DNA of 64,000 nucleotides from Bradyrhizobium monzae (lineage in GTDB: Bacteria > Pseudomonadota > Alphaproteobacteria > Rhizobiales > Xanthobacteraceae). The translations under genes were made by a program, and so were the position numbers. This document shows, piece after piece, positions 63,150 through 64,000 of the stretch. The stretch spans positions 1,818,917 through 1,882,916 of the forward strand of contig NZ_JAIRDQ010000001.1 of the NCBI RefSeq assembly GCF_021458635.1, given 5' to 3'. The notes below the pieces were generated by a model. That model had not been told where the DNA came from, made no database searches, and saw only the letters and a list, made by a program, of their open reading frames with translations. Positions within the stretch are counted from its first letter, which is position 1; every line of letters starts with the position of its first letter.

Positions 63150-63596
63150 TCAATGGCAAATAGCCGGTCGCAGCCCGTCCGGCGAACGCCTGCGAAAGAA
63201 GCTCGAGCATGACGGCGCTCCCTGGAGCAGCATTCCTGCTATTTGTAGGGGAGGAGCGCATTTTTCCAGCGCGGTGAGGGGTACATGTGCGGCAGAAAAA
63301 TCCCTACGGCAAAGGATCAATCGAGCTTGAGAACTCTCGCGCTCCGGAATGAGCCGGTTCGGATCGGCGGCAACCCCTACGACGAGCTTATCAAATGACC
63401 GAAGCGGCAGAAAATTCACCGTCTCAGGCCTGCCGTAGATCGCGTAGCGCTTCAGCTGCACGATCCCAAGGGACCTGACAGGGCTCATGAAAGATTGAAC
63501 GAGCTCTTCTAGGTGATCGGCCTGATTCGGCGCAGCAGCGAGTCGGCATACTCCTCGCGCTCGCGCATGAAGCGCTCTTGATGCGCTTTGAAGCAC
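63150..63596 (-). CDS. Possible hypothetical protein, weak
   Basis: An open frame of up to 148 codons, more likely from an internal ATG at 63488 (about 112 aa) if real. Overlaps the better-supported gene at 63509-63775. Composition is only moderately protein-like, the ribosome site is weak and no family is recognised. Confidence 0.25.
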   Translation of the reverse strand: MLQSASRALHARARGVCRLAAAPNQADHLEELVQSFMSPVRSLGIVQLKRYAIYGRPETVNFLPLRSFDKLVVGVAADPNRLIPERESSQARLILCRRDFSAAHVPLTALEKCAPPLQIAGMLLQGAPSCSSFFRRRSPDGLRPAICH

Positions 63597-63775
63597 TCGA
63601 CCCGCTTCCTGATCTCATCGCGTTCGCTGGCGCCATAGTCGGGCAAGCTGAGGCCAACTCGCTCGTCGACTACTTTTGGGTGCGGTCCGGGCCGCTCGAT
63701 GTCCACCTTCAACGATTTGGCGAACGCCATTGTTTCAGCGACGAGCGCATCGAGTTCGCTCTTCCAGTCATGCAT
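63509..63775 (-). CDS. Small conserved hypothetical protein
   Basis: An 88-aa, highly charged, helical product: MHDWKSELDALVAETMAFAK at the start, then SERDEIRKRVECFKAHQERF and MREREEYADSLLRR. The pattern of an N-terminal DALxxETMAFxKS helix and a C-terminal FKAHQxRFxREREEY helix is familiar from Bradyrhizobium hypotheticals. A G-rich ribosome site precedes ATG 63775. It starts inside the end of the gene at 63768-63953. Function unknown. Confidence 0.65.
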   Translation of the reverse strand: MHDWKSELDALVAETMAFAKSLKVDIERPGPHPKVVDERVGLSLPDYGASERDEIRKRVECFKAHQERFMREREEYADSLLRRIRPIT

Positions 63776-63953
63776 TGACGTACCCCCCACGACTCGACCA
63801 CGCTAGACGAGCCAGTTCATCACAAGCCAGGCATGCGACCATGGCGCAGACGCCAATCGCCAGATAGGGCAGCGTATCCCTCATCCGCTCGTCCTTGAAA
63901 AAGGCCGCTAACAATAAATATTGCCGGCGGCCCTCCGGGTTCAAAATGCCCAT
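63768..63953 (-). CDS. Small single-helix membrane protein, hypothetical
   Basis: A 61-aa product with a polar N-terminus (MGILNPEGRRQYLLLAAFFK) and one membrane helix around residues 28-50 (TLPYLAIGVCAMVACLACDE). Its stop overlaps the start of the next gene by 8 bp, which suggests translational coupling. The ribosome site is weak. Confidence 0.45.
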   Translation of the reverse strand: MGILNPEGRRQYLLLAAFFKDERMRDTLPYLAIGVCAMVACLACDELARLAWSSRGGYVNA

Positions 63954-64000
63954 CGTGAAACAATGCAGTCCAGCCCCGGTCGCAACGATCCTAGACCTAG

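Overview
The window is high-GC, densely coded DNA from an alphaproteobacterium of the Rhizobiales, most like Bradyrhizobium. This rests on DUF2852 and DUF3551 family proteins, a tolQRAB operon, an ECF42-type sigma locus, and many ABC-uptake, short-chain dehydrogenase (SDR) and LysR genes. No rRNA, intact tRNA, CRISPR array or intact mobile element was found.

Layout. 1-5219: the start of a membrane sensor protein (runs off the left edge), then tolQ-tolR-tolA-tolB on the minus strand, closed by a terminator with no pal behind it. 5236-8811: an SDR, a cysE-like acetyltransferase whose 5' end carries a 5-bp duplication, a fatty acid desaturase and a DUF2852 protein. 8933-9690: a TetR regulator whose apparent operator occurs at its own start codon and in front of the DUF2852 gene. 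9802-16678: YCII/DGPF proteins, small exported or membrane proteins, and an ECF42 operon. Three promoters of identical layout (TGTC-N19-CGTCTT) tie the sigma factor to a separate DGPF operon. 16754-21265: a hydroxyacid dehydrogenase, a chemoreceptor, and a divergent TetR/GST pair. 21308-24286: a PQQ-alcohol dehydrogenase / cytochrome c / XoxJ-like binding protein cassette with a lanthanide-type Asp. 24635-35912: hyuA/hyuB, Sir2, SDRs, a uracil/xanthine permease, dctA and an ABC-F ATPase.

Two catabolic operons, each facing a divergent LysR gene, dominate 36-55.5 kb. The first (44217 to 36072) has a PotABCD-type importer, a three-subunit FAD/[2Fe-2S] amine dehydrogenase of the opine-oxidase / D-hydroxyproline dehydrogenase type, a second FAD oxidase and RidA. 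This is a plausible route for uptake and oxidation of an opine-like or N-substituted amino acid, with RidA hydrolysing the imine. The second (54426 to 45560) has an N-carbamoyl hydrolase, a polar amino-acid importer with two binding proteins, an imidase/deacetylase-fold hydrolase, a hydantoin-type racemase, a Tat-exported peptide-type binding protein and a metal-dependent amidohydrolase. It reads as a hydantoin, cyclic imide or ureide degradation operon.

From about 56.2 kb to the right edge the DNA is scrambled. It holds a YbgC-type thioesterase array with a decayed middle copy, an integrase N-terminal remnant, a chemoreceptor sensor fragment, an AbiEi antitoxin fragment, an M23 peptidase fragment, a frameshifted S10 peptidase, a broken DUF3551 gene and several tiny genes. 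This is most simply an eroded genomic island.
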